Source: an uncultured Clostridium sp. (GTDB taxonomy: Bacteria; Bacillota; Clostridia; Lachnospirales; Lachnospiraceae). From it: DNA of 64,000 nt. The notes below the pieces were generated by a model. That model saw only the letters and a list, made by a program, of their open reading frames with translations. It was not told where the DNA came from and did no database searches. The stretch lies in contig CAMMNN010000005.1 in assembly GCA_946498245.1 (NCBI GenBank), positions 48,928-112,927 on the forward strand, in the 5' to 3' direction. A program made the translations under genes and the position numbers. Positions 17,132 through 24,844 of the stretch are shown here, piece by piece; positions within the stretch are counted from its first letter, which is position 1, and every line of letters begins with the position of its first letter.

Positions 17132-17414
17132 ATTCTCCCTCCCCTGTATTCCTCTGCTTTTCCGGCTTTTTCCCGGAATTTCCCTTAGCATTTTTTGAAG
17201 AATCGCTTTTTGTATTGGGAATATACTCTAAAATATCGGAAATATCGCATTCCAGAACCTCACAGATTTTATCCAGATGTTCCAAATTTACCCTTTCAGA
17301 AAATTCATTGTAAATTTCGCTTATAGTAGACGGGCGGATCCCTGTTAATCTGGAGAGTTTGGCCTGACTCCAGCGCTTTTCACCGAGTATACGTGAAAGA
17401 TGAATTTTTATCAT
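17115..17414 (-). CDS. XRE-family helix-turn-helix regulator heading the kinase/FHA operon
   Basis: The 99-aa protein carries a Cro/CI-type HTH (WSQAKLSRLTGIRPSTISEIYN) in residues 1-65, followed by a short Lys/Ser/Asn-rich tail. It is the first gene of the eleven-gene unit and most likely controls it. ATG 17414 follows GGGGTGA at 5 bases, so the upstream in-frame ATG at 17435 is not needed. The 3' end overlaps the pseudokinase gene by 17 bp. Two 13-base direct repeats upstream are candidate operator sites. Confidence 0.9.
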   Translation of the reverse strand: MIKIHLSRILGEKRWSQAKLSRLTGIRPSTISEIYNEFSERVNLEHLDKICEVLECDISDILEYIPNTKSDSSKNAKGNSGKKPEKQRNTGEGEYGHSV

Positions 17415-17467
17415 TTTCTCACCCCTGTATTCCATTTTATCTTAGAAGCAGAGAAAATAATCGATTT

Positions 17468-17500
17468 GTTATATTTTAACTATATCAGTTATGTTTTACC
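17468..17500. promoter_or_regulatory. Direct repeats upstream of the XRE-headed operon
   Basis: GTTATATTTTAAC (17468-17480) and GTTATGTTTTACC (17488-17500) match at 11 of 13 bases, and their starts are exactly 20 bp apart, about two helical turns. They lie in an AT-rich stretch 55-85 bp upstream of the XRE start, where the operon promoter should be, and are candidate binding sites for the XRE protein. Confidence 0.4.
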
Positions 17501-17541
17501 TATTATTGTGAGTACTATTTCGACATCACTAAAGTTTTGCT

Positions 17542-17569
17542 TTGCCTATCCGTGTTTTCGTGTTATAAT
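17542..17569 (+). promoter_or_regulatory. Promoter of TSCPD gene
   Basis: TTGCCT (17542-17547) and a perfect TATAAT (17564-17569) are separated by 16 bases, about 90 bp upstream of the TSCPD start. It points away from the kinase/FHA operon. Confidence 0.5.
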
Positions 17570-17657
17570 TCATAAATACTCAGGTTCGTATGCACGGGGC
17601 GATCCGCTCCTTTCTATGCGGACCCTGACTGGATACCATATAGAGGAGGTCTGTTTT

Positions 17658-17906
17658 ATGAACTACAAACCACAGGGCGTCTGTTCCCGTGAAATCCAAT
17701 TCGAGGTTATAGACAATAAAGTTACCCAGGTTCGCTTTACCGGCGGCTGTTCCGGCAATACCCAGGGCGTTTCCCGTCTCATTGAAGGCATGGATATTGA
17801 TGAAGCCATCCGTCGTCTGGACGGAATCCACTGCGGTCCCCGCCCCACTTCCTGTCCCGATCAGTTGGCCCGGGCTTTAAAGCAGTATAAAGCGCAAAAC
17901 GCCTAA
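17658..17906 (+). CDS. TSCPD domain-containing small protein
   Basis: The 82-aa protein matches the small stand-alone TSCPD family (TIGR03905-like), with conserved GGCSGNTQGV in the middle and CGPRPTSCPDQLA near the C-terminus. The TSCPD motif also occurs at the end of class II B12-dependent ribonucleotide reductases, where its cysteines may bind metal; the role of the short stand-alone form is not settled. The start at 17658 is fixed by AGAGGAGG 8 bases upstream; the longer open frame reads through the promoter. Monocistronic, with a strong terminator after it. Confidence 0.88.
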   Translation: MNYKPQGVCSREIQFEVIDNKVTQVRFTGGCSGNTQGVSRLIEGMDIDEAIRRLDGIHCGPRPTSCPDQLARALKQYKAQNA

Positions 17907-17926
17907 AACGAAGTTTCCCTATGAGA

Positions 17927-17989
17927 AAAAAGGACCATTCCTGCAGAAACCATGGTCTTCATTCATGATTCTGCAGAAATGGTCCTTTT
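17927..17989. terminator. Bidirectional terminator between TSCPD gene and GH112 operon
   Basis: AAAAGGACCATT-CTGCAGAA pairs with TTCTGCAG-AATGGTCCTTTT across a ~20-base loop, with one wobble/mismatch. A-runs on the left and T-runs on the right make it usable on both strands, serving the convergent TSCPD gene and GH112 phosphorylase gene. Confidence 0.8.
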
Positions 17990-18018
17990 AGATCAGACGC
18001 TTTTCTGAGTATGCAGTT

Positions 18019-20172
18019 TTAGATTTCTACCCAGCGCATTTCCATGGGAGCCATATCCAGGCTGCATTTCTTCTCACCGTTTATATAAAGGTCTGTCTGC
18101 TTAGGCTCTTTGGAGTTATTAATAACTGCCACCTTGCCGACCTCTTCAAAAGCCGCTACCTCAGTATCTACGTTAGATACGTAATACTTTTTCATTTCGT
18201 CTTCCATATGGGCCGCGTAATAAATGGCTCTCAGAAGAATCCGGCAGTTCTGGGGAGAATAGGGCAGGCCCGTAAAGTAAACACTTCTTCCTTGTCCGTA
18301 TTCATTGACTACCAGCCTGCTGTACTTCTGATCCATATTGAGAATCTGGTAGGAATCGCCCTGAGCGTAAATACGGCTCTTTCCTTCTCCAAAGTCAATC
18401 TCACCCTCAATATCTTCCAGAATAAAATGCTTGGGATTTAAGGTATTGTATTTATCCGTGCTGAGAGAGTATCCCAGTTCCCGATCAACGCCTAAAACGT
18501 CGCTGAGCTGGAAGAACCGTCCCTGATGCTGACAGGCCGTGGGCTCTCCCACTCCGATAAATCCGCCGCCCTCATCTACAAAACGGCGAAGGGTCGTTAC
18601 GACCTTTTCATCTTTCCACTTTTCCCCGCCGCTCCAGGAGGTGTAGGCGTCGCCTGCGTTAATAATAACCTTAATGTCAGGGCTGATTCCCTTCTTTACG
18701 TCTTCAAAATTAATAAATTCCACATCAATAGGCATTCCGCTGAGACATTCAATAACGCCTACGTAAGAATAAATTTCCCGATGCCAGATTGCATGGTGTA
18801 CCTGGTTGCTCATCCATCTGCGGATTTTTCCCCAATCATTTAATATGGCTACCTTAAAGGGCGCCATCTGGGACTTGCTTCCCTGAGTGTAGTTGTGAAT
18901 ATCCCGGAACTCTTTTACCACTTTTTCAATCTGCTCGATAAATCCCGGCCATTCCACTGCCAGTTTCAGGTAGCCGCCGTATCCGATGCGATCCAGGGGC
19001 GACCGCAAAATCGCTCTTCTGGCCTTCATCCAGTTATCCTGGGCTTCTCCGATGGGATCCCCGCCTTCACAGAATACGTCCGGGAAGAAATAGGGCAGGA
19101 GCCGTCCTTCCGTATATTTTACCCCTTTAATGTCGGAAATCATTCTCATGGTAACGCCGTCTCCCACAGAGCCTACTACAGCGTCCAGGCCGATTTCCTT
19201 AAAGTGATCTCCGAAAGGCTCTGTGCCGATCCAGTGATCGCCCAAGAACATCATGGCTTCTTTTCCATAGCTGTGAACAATATCCACCAGCTCTTTTGCC
19301 AGCTTGCAGACCTCTATCTGCTGGAACTCGATAAAATCCCGGAACTCTTTGGACGGCGGACGGAAGGTAGAGTTATGGTAGCCCTGATCTACAATGTACT
19401 CGGCCCGGAAGGGATAGCCCGCCCACTTTTCAAACTTCTCTAATATGTAGGGGCTCACGCTGGCGCTGTAGCCAAACCACTCTACGTATTTTTCCCGCTT
19501 CTGCTCGTCAAACGTCAAAGTAAACTGATGGAAAAAGGTAGTAAAGCGCACTACGTTTACATCAGGATTCTCCTCACACCAGCGTTTTAGCTTTTCCTTT
19601 ACATAGGCCTGGGTCTTCGGCTGGCGGACATCATAGGTCATCTGGTGCTCTTCGCCCTTCCAGTCATTGGTAATGGCGTTGTACATATGAACCGGATCCC
19701 AGATTAAAAATGCCAGGAAGCTTACCGTATACTGATGATACGGAATGGTTTCGATGGTTACGGTTCCCGCCTCGCTGTCAAAGCTCCATTTATCCGTAGG
19801 AACAACCTCTCCGGTAGTACGGTCAATGACCTCCCACCACCGTTTGGGATCGTCCATGGTATTTACTTTTAACTGTTCCGTATGGAAGCCGCGCATCAGT
19901 TCAATGGTCAGGGAAGGCCCCTTTGCCGTAATCCGGTCGCTGATCAGGTATTCCTGCTGAACCTCATCGGGATTTTCCTTAGCCCATTTGTTGTCTTTTC
20001 TGGTGGTATAATAAGTAGAATAAATTTTTGCACCTTTATTTAACAGCTCCTCCGGCATGGATGTTCCGTCGCAGTCTCTGAGAGCGTCGGCTCCCAGACG
20101 TTCCTTCAGCTCCAGGGTTTCCTGTATCATATCCATATCCGTCGGCAGCGTCAGTCGTCCTCTTGTTTCCAT
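18019..20172 (-). CDS. 1,3-beta-galactosyl-N-acetylhexosamine phosphorylase (GH112)
   Basis: This enzyme splits galacto-N-biose or lacto-N-biose (Gal-beta-1,3-HexNAc) with phosphate into galactose-1-phosphate and the amino sugar. The disaccharides come from mucin O-glycans and related host glycans. The 717-aa length and the N-terminal LTLPTD, the TIM-barrel stretches RFTTFFHQFTL and FLGDHWIGTEPFG, and a glutamine-amidotransferase-like C-terminal region fit GH112. It has no signal peptide, so it acts in the cytoplasm after import. RBS AGGAGG precedes the ATG. It is the last gene of the operon with its ABC importer. Confidence 0.95.
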   Translation of the reverse strand: METRGRLTLPTDMDMIQETLELKERLGADALRDCDGTSMPEELLNKGAKIYSTYYTTRKDNKWAKENPDEVQQEYLISDRITAKGPSLTIELMRGFHTEQLKVNTMDDPKRWWEVIDRTTGEVVPTDKWSFDSEAGTVTIETIPYHQYTVSFLAFLIWDPVHMYNAITNDWKGEEHQMTYDVRQPKTQAYVKEKLKRWCEENPDVNVVRFTTFFHQFTLTFDEQKREKYVEWFGYSASVSPYILEKFEKWAGYPFRAEYIVDQGYHNSTFRPPSKEFRDFIEFQQIEVCKLAKELVDIVHSYGKEAMMFLGDHWIGTEPFGDHFKEIGLDAVVGSVGDGVTMRMISDIKGVKYTEGRLLPYFFPDVFCEGGDPIGEAQDNWMKARRAILRSPLDRIGYGGYLKLAVEWPGFIEQIEKVVKEFRDIHNYTQGSKSQMAPFKVAILNDWGKIRRWMSNQVHHAIWHREIYSYVGVIECLSGMPIDVEFINFEDVKKGISPDIKVIINAGDAYTSWSGGEKWKDEKVVTTLRRFVDEGGGFIGVGEPTACQHQGRFFQLSDVLGVDRELGYSLSTDKYNTLNPKHFILEDIEGEIDFGEGKSRIYAQGDSYQILNMDQKYSRLVVNEYGQGRSVYFTGLPYSPQNCRILLRAIYYAAHMEDEMKKYYVSNVDTEVAAFEEVGKVAVINNSKEPKQTDLYINGEKKCSLDMAPMEMRWVEI

Positions 20173-20186
20173 AAAATTTTGTCCTC

Positions 20187-20354
20187 CTATCGATAGGTCT
20201 TATTGTAACTGTACAGCAGCGCCAGCAAACCTGCCAGTCCCACCAGTTGAGCGCCCAGGTACAGGTATCCTACAGTTCTCTGCCCCCAGATAATCAGTCC
20301 CACACAAACGATAAAAATCAAAAATTTTAAAATTAATGATAATTTTGAACTCAT
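20187..20354 (-). CDS. Small membrane protein of the GH112 operon (DUF6903-like)
   Basis: This 55-aa reading frame starts MSSKLSLILKFL and ends YSYNKTYR. It has two hydrophobic stretches (LIFIVCVGLIIW and LYLGAQLVGLAGLLALLY), so it likely spans the membrane twice. GGAGGAAG sits 5 bases before the ATG, and it lies between the permease and the GH112 enzyme in the same direction. Small proteins of this shape are commonly found in GH112 operons and are named DUF6903 as I recall. Function unknown; an importer accessory role is an inference. Confidence 0.8.
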   Translation of the reverse strand: MSSKLSLILKFLIFIVCVGLIIWGQRTVGYLYLGAQLVGLAGLLALLYSYNKTYR

Positions 20355-20364
20355 AGCCTTCCTC

Positions 20365-21252
20365 CTATCCTTTCAGACCGCCGAGACTCATACCTTCCGT
20401 CAGTTTCTTCTGTACCAGCATATACAGAATCAGCGTAGGCAGCATAACCATAACCAAACCGGCGTAAAGCTGTCCGTAATTGGCCGCCGCCTTCTGGGCG
20501 CTGTTTAAGTTCATAAGGCCTACAGGCAGAGTCTTATAAGCGTCTTTTGTCATCAGTGTCATGGCCAGAATGTATTCATTCCAGAAGGCCAGGAAGTTAA
20601 ACAGGATAATGGTTATGATACTGGGCTTTGCCATAGGCATCATAATCTTTACCATGGTATTGAAATAACCGCTTCCGTCTACAAAGGCCGCTTCCTCATA
20701 ATCCTTCGGTATGGTGGCAAAAAATCCGCTGAGAAGGTAGATGGTAAAGGGCAGATGCGTAGACGCATAAACCAGGGACAGTACCACCCGGTTGTTCAGA
20801 AAGATTCCCGTAGCCCCGATAGACCGCAGAAAGGTATCAGCGTCCACAAACATGAGGAAAATCGGAACAACGATATAGTTGACGTTTACAAACAGGCCGG
20901 CCATAAAAATGACATTTAACAGCTTGCTGCCCTTAAAACGGTATCTGGCCAGTACATAGGCCGCCGGAAGGGCGATAATCAGCAGGAAAAGCAGAGACAG
21001 CGCCGTTACGATTACGGAGTTGAGCATATAGCTTCCCATTTTCGCCGTTTCAAAGGCATCGATAAAGTTCTGGAAATACAGTCCTTTAGGAAGCGTCCAG
21101 GGGCTCTGGCTATAAAATTCTGAGTTCTCCTTAAAAGATGCCATAAATACCCATGCCACCGGCACGGCAATGCACACAGCCAGGAAAATCAGAAAGAAAT
21201 ACGTCAAAAACTTTACTACTTTATTGGAAACAGTCGTATGCTTTTTATTCAT
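20365..21252 (-). CDS. Sugar ABC transporter permease (MalG type)
   Basis: The 295-aa protein has six membrane segments and the EAA loop (DYEEAAFVDGSGYFNTMVKIMMP) typical of binding-protein-dependent carbohydrate importers. It should form the channel with the upstream MalF-type permease and take disaccharides from the lipoprotein two genes upstream. No ATPase gene is in the operon; such systems usually share an MsmK-type ATPase encoded elsewhere. Its ribosome binding site is a run of ten G, which is unusual and noted separately. Confidence 0.94.
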   Translation of the reverse strand: MNKKHTTVSNKVVKFLTYFFLIFLAVCIAVPVAWVFMASFKENSEFYSQSPWTLPKGLYFQNFIDAFETAKMGSYMLNSVIVTALSLLFLLIIALPAAYVLARYRFKGSKLLNVIFMAGLFVNVNYIVVPIFLMFVDADTFLRSIGATGIFLNNRVVLSLVYASTHLPFTIYLLSGFFATIPKDYEEAAFVDGSGYFNTMVKIMMPMAKPSIITIILFNFLAFWNEYILAMTLMTKDAYKTLPVGLMNLNSAQKAAANYGQLYAGLVMVMLPTLILYMLVQKKLTEGMSLGGLKG

Positions 21253-21259
21253 CTCTTCA

Positions 21260-21269
21260 CCCCCCCCCC
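21260..21269 (-). repeat. Homopolymeric G10 tract acting as Shine-Dalgarno of the MalG-type gene
   Basis: On the minus strand ten consecutive G lie between the two permease genes, followed by TGAAGAG and the ATG. The run is the only Shine-Dalgarno-like sequence for the downstream permease. Such tracts are prone to slippage. Confidence 0.75.
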
Positions 21270-22175
21270 TTAAAATTCCAGCGTATCCCGCTTGGTTACC
21301 GCATTGACGATTGCAGCCAGGGCAAAGGAGAAGATGAAAATCACAACGCCGATTGCCATACCGTATCCATAAGAGGAGTTTGTATATGCCTGATCGTACA
21401 TATAGTTCAGGAATACATCTGACGCGCCGTCTGGCTTTCCTCCTGTCATGGCTTTTACTAACTGGAAGCTGAGGTTAATGGTACTGATAATAAAGAAGGT
21501 CAAAGTACTTCTGATATTGTTCCAAATCAGCGGAAGGGTCATTGTAAAAAACTGGCGGACCTTTCCTGCCCCTTCCAGGGCGGCGGATTCATAAATGCTT
21601 TCAGGAACTGAAGCCATACTAGCCATATACATAACCATGTAATAGCCGATTGCCTGCCAAATCAGGGCAATGATAATAGCCCATACTACCAGCCTTTGAT
21701 TTCCCAGCCATGCTATAAGCCCCTCTCCGTCAGGACCTACAGGACGGAAAATATAAATAAACGTATTTAACAAACCGTCCCTCTGATCGTAAACCGCTGA
21801 GAAAATGGCTGCTACTACTACGATGGAGAGGATATTGGGAATGTAAAAAATGGTGCGGAAAAATCCCTGTCCCTTGATTTTCTCCCGGCTTAAAATATAG
21901 GCGAAGATAATTGCCAGAGCCAGAGTTACCAAAGTTACCACGGCAATAATCAAAATAGAGTTTTGCATTGCCCTTAAAAATTTGGTATCGGAAGCCAATG
22001 TTTTAAAGTTATTGAATCCCACAAAGGTCTTTTCTGCGGAAAAGCCGCCCCATTTATAAAGGGACATCCGAAAAACGTTGAATGTCGGTACGATCATAAA
22101 GATAAACAGCAGCACAGTGGCCGGAGCCACACATGCAAAAATAAATAAACTTCTTCTGCGGTTTTTCACCTGCAC
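21270..22175 (-). CDS. Sugar ABC transporter permease (MalF type)
   Basis: The 301-aa protein has six membrane segments and the EAA loop (SIYESAALEGAGKVRQFFTMTLP). It pairs with the MalG-type permease, whose start lies 17 bp downstream, to form the importer channel for the GH112 substrate (inference from operon position). It is preceded by a terminator-like hairpin that separates it from the solute-binding protein gene. Length and order of motifs are normal. Confidence 0.94.
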   Translation of the reverse strand: MQVKNRRRSLFIFACVAPATVLLFIFMIVPTFNVFRMSLYKWGGFSAEKTFVGFNNFKTLASDTKFLRAMQNSILIIAVVTLVTLALAIIFAYILSREKIKGQGFFRTIFYIPNILSIVVVAAIFSAVYDQRDGLLNTFIYIFRPVGPDGEGLIAWLGNQRLVVWAIIIALIWQAIGYYMVMYMASMASVPESIYESAALEGAGKVRQFFTMTLPLIWNNIRSTLTFFIISTINLSFQLVKAMTGGKPDGASDVFLNYMYDQAYTNSSYGYGMAIGVVIFIFSFALAAIVNAVTKRDTLEF

Positions 22176-22232
22176 TCCCTCCTAAACCAAAATCCGTCCT
22201 CCCCTTCAGGGGTTCTCCCGGATCTTCCGTAC

Positions 22233-22283
22233 AAAAAAGGCTGCAGCAAAATACAGGAATATACATAGTATTTCGCTGCAGCC
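22233..22283 (-). terminator. Partial terminator between binding protein and permeases
   Basis: On the minus strand GGCTGCAGC-GAAATAC pairs with GTATTT-TGCTGCAGCC and is followed by six T. It sits inside the operon, after the solute-binding protein gene. This is a common arrangement that gives more binding protein than permease and stabilises the upstream mRNA end. Confidence 0.8.
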
Positions 22284-22319
22284 CTCCTACTCTTACTTCA
22301 GGTTATTGTCTGATACGGA

Positions 22320-23747
22320 CTACTTCATTGCGGCTCTTAACTGGTCGCTTACTTCTTCAACAGCAGCCTGCCACTCGTCAACGGTCTTGTCGCCGGTCAT
22401 AATGCTGTCGATGGTGAAGAATAAGGTATCCTTCATGCTTACGCCTTCTACTGCCTCGGTGGTAGCAAAGCCGCCCATGGAAGCCTTTGCGCCGTTGTCG
22501 TAAATGGAGTAAATCAGTTTGCTGTCTTCATTGGTTATAAATTCGCTTGCGCCTTCAATGGGCTGGATAGCGCCGGATTTTGCGAAAATCGCAGCGGCTT
22601 CGTCAGAGTACATATAAGCCAGGAATGCTTTTGCCAGATCTTTGTTCTCTGCTGCTTCCGGAATCCACATCTGCTCAAAGAAGGTAAATGCATAGCGGTC
22701 GCCGCCTTCTTCCATTGCCGGCAGCGGCATGAATCCCCACTTGAAGCCTTCTGCTCTGGGAGCGTCTGCCATTTCGCCGATGATCCAGTTGCCGTTAGGC
22801 ATAAAGATCGCTTTGTCATCCAGAACCAACTGCTGGTTCTTCTTGAAGTTATCGCTGTTAGCGTTGCCGACTGTGGTAGGTTCTGTGTAATCAGCCAGTT
22901 TTGCAATCAAATCAAATGCCTGTCTGGCTTCGTCGGTTTCCCAGATGCCGTCAGCGTAGGTCATTGCCTGATTGTAGAAATCAGCTCCGCCGATTTCGGT
23001 CAGAAGACCAAACATAAATGCGTCAAAGTAGCCTGCTACGGGATAGGTAAACAGGGAAATTCCGTCTGCCTTTGCCGTATCGCCAAGAGCCCACATATCA
23101 TCCCAGGTTTCCGGAAGCTCCCAGCCTTTGCTCTCAAAGAGGCCTGCGTCATACCACAGTCCGCAGGGGCTGTAGAACATAGGAGCCAGATAGGTCTTGC
23201 CGTCGTTATAAGGATTGGTTACCAGAGTATCCGTAAATCCGGGAACAATCTTTTCCCCTACCGTTACGTCTTCGCCAGGAACTGTCATGGAAAGAACGTC
23301 GGTAATGTCTGCGATAGCGTTGTCTTTTAAAAGTGTTTCCGGCAGTGCCAGCTCACGTCCTGTTGCCAGGTAAACAATGTCCGGATACTCTCCGGCCTTC
23401 ATCAGAGGGCTGATAACTTCTTCCAGATTCTTCTCCGCCGTCAGCTCAATGGTTACGCCAGGGTTGTTTTCCATGAATTTCTGGGTTACTTCTGTCCACA
23501 TTTCCGTACCGTAACCGCCGTCAAAAGCCGCTACCTTTAAAGTACCCTCGAGGCTGCTCTCTGCCGGAGCCTCAGACTCTGCAGCTTCCGTTTCCTCAGC
23601 CGCAGCTTCTTCACCGGCTGCCGCTGCAGTGGTCTCTGCACTTGTAGCTGCCGCTGTCGTTTCATTTCCGCCGCCAGAGCAGCCGGCCAAACTTGCTGCT
23701 GCCATTGCCGCTGCACAGGTAATTGCCATGACTTTCTTTAATTTCAT
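22320..23747 (-). CDS. Sugar-binding lipoprotein of ABC importer
   Basis: The 475-aa family-1 extracellular solute-binding protein has a lipoprotein signal with lipobox LAGC, then an acidic Ala/Glu/Thr spacer (residues 25-60) and the periplasmic-binding fold. Linked to the GH112 phosphorylase, it likely binds galacto-/lacto-N-biose or a mucin-derived oligosaccharide. It is the first gene of the operon; a TATAAT (plus-strand attata at 23795-23800) lies about 50 bp upstream without a clear -35. The divergent AraC regulator probably controls it. Confidence 0.93.
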   Translation of the reverse strand: MKLKKVMAITCAAAMAAASLAGCSGGGNETTAAATSAETTAAAAGEEAAAEETEAAESEAPAESSLEGTLKVAAFDGGYGTEMWTEVTQKFMENNPGVTIELTAEKNLEEVISPLMKAGEYPDIVYLATGRELALPETLLKDNAIADITDVLSMTVPGEDVTVGEKIVPGFTDTLVTNPYNDGKTYLAPMFYSPCGLWYDAGLFESKGWELPETWDDMWALGDTAKADGISLFTYPVAGYFDAFMFGLLTEIGGADFYNQAMTYADGIWETDEARQAFDLIAKLADYTEPTTVGNANSDNFKKNQQLVLDDKAIFMPNGNWIIGEMADAPRAEGFKWGFMPLPAMEEGGDRYAFTFFEQMWIPEAAENKDLAKAFLAYMYSDEAAAIFAKSGAIQPIEGASEFITNEDSKLIYSIYDNGAKASMGGFATTEAVEGVSMKDTLFFTIDSIMTGDKTVDEWQAAVEEVSDQLRAAMK

Positions 23748-23883
23748 AATTTTTCCTCCCTTTTAAATTAAACGGACATTTATTGGATGATTCCATTATA
23801 TCGGTTTCTATTTTCATTCTCTATCACTTTCTTGCCTCATTTTTTATATATCTTGCTTTTTTCGTCAAATCAGTTATTTTATA

Positions 23884-23912
23884 TTTACATATTTGCCTTT
23901 TTCATATATAAT
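23884..23912 (+). promoter_or_regulatory. Promoter of AraC-sulfatase unit
   Basis: TTTACA (23884-23889) and TATAAT (23907-23912) are separated by 17 bases, about 84 bp upstream of the AraC start. The 250-bp divergent spacer is AT-rich and should also hold the AraC binding sites. Confidence 0.6.
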
Positions 23913-23995
23913 TTGTTTAATTTCATTTGCTGCCAACTTTTGTGTTTTGTATAACTAGCACAACAGCCTTTTTCACGAAAGGGGTGTTTTCTGAA

Positions 23996-24844
23996 ATGAG
24001 TATGCGCCGCTATGAAATCAAGTCCAAAGATTTCCACAAGTTAAATTCAAAACTCCTCTACATTTCTATGTCCAAATACCAGGGCGACTGGAACAGCATC
24101 CCCCACAGCCACTACTTTTCCGAGCTTTTCTATGTAGTCAGCGGAAAGGGTACATTCCTTCTGGACGGGCAGACATTTCAAATCGAAGCCAATGATTTGA
24201 TCATCGTCCCTCCCAATACGGAGCACACAGAGCAGTCTCTGGACGCCTCTCCTCTGGAATACATTGTCCTGGGTATCGAGGGCATTACCTTCCTGGATAC
24301 AGATTTGTCCAACAGCCGCATTATTTACAATTATTCTAAAAAAGCGGAGCTTCTGAATATCCTGAATATGATTTTAGAGGAGGTCCGCTGCGAATCGCCG
24401 GGATATTCTCTGGTATGCCAGCACCTTCTGGACGTACTTCTCATCCAGATTATCCGCTGTCAAAAGCTGGTTCCCGCCTCCATCAGCGCCGTAAAGATGA
24501 ACAGAGAATGCGGGCAGGTCAAGCAGTACCTGGACTCCAACTATGCCGACAATATTTCTCTGGATTCCCTGGCGGCTTTTACCCATGTAAATAAGTACTA
24601 TCTGGCTCATGCCTTTACGAAATACGCAGGCTTGTCCCCCATCAGTTACCTTAATGCCAAACGCCTCCAGGTAGGCATGGAACTGTTGGAATCCACGGAT
24701 CATTCTATCGCGGAAATCGCCGCCTCCATTGGTTTCTCTTCCCAGTCCTATTTTTCCCAGGTCTTTAAAAAGGAAACCGGCATGACGCCCAACAATTACC
24801 GAAAATCCAAAAACATCAAATCCAAAACGGGAGGTCCTTTATGA
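23996..24844 (+). CDS. AraC-family regulator with N-terminal cupin
   Basis: The 282-aa protein has an N-terminal cupin sensor (SHYFSELFYVVSGKG, then VPPNTEHTE) and a C-terminal pair of AraC HTH motifs (NISLDSLAAFTHVNKYYLAHAF and SIAEIAASIGFSSQSYFSQVFKKETG). It faces away from the GH112/ABC operon and overlaps the sulfatase gene by ATGA, so it likely activates both units in response to a host-glycan sugar (inference). ATG 23996 is chosen because GAAAGGGGTG precedes it; earlier codons of the open frame lie in the promoter region. Confidence 0.92.
   Translation: MSMRRYEIKSKDFHKLNSKLLYISMSKYQGDWNSIPHSHYFSELFYVVSGKGTFLLDGQTFQIEANDLIIVPPNTEHTEQSLDASPLEYIVLGIEGITFLDTDLSNSRIIYNYSKKAELLNILNMILEEVRCESPGYSLVCQHLLDVLLIQIIRCQKLVPASISAVKMNRECGQVKQYLDSNYADNISLDSLAAFTHVNKYYLAHAFTKYAGLSPISYLNAKRLQVGMELLESTDHSIAEIAASIGFSSQSYFSQVFKKETGMTPNNYRKSKNIKSKTGGPL

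Noticed and set aside
3706..17414. Type VI or type VII secretion locus
   Set aside because: Kinase, PP2C and FHA genes occur in such loci, but no sheath, baseplate, TssM/VgrG, EssC or WXG100 genes are present.
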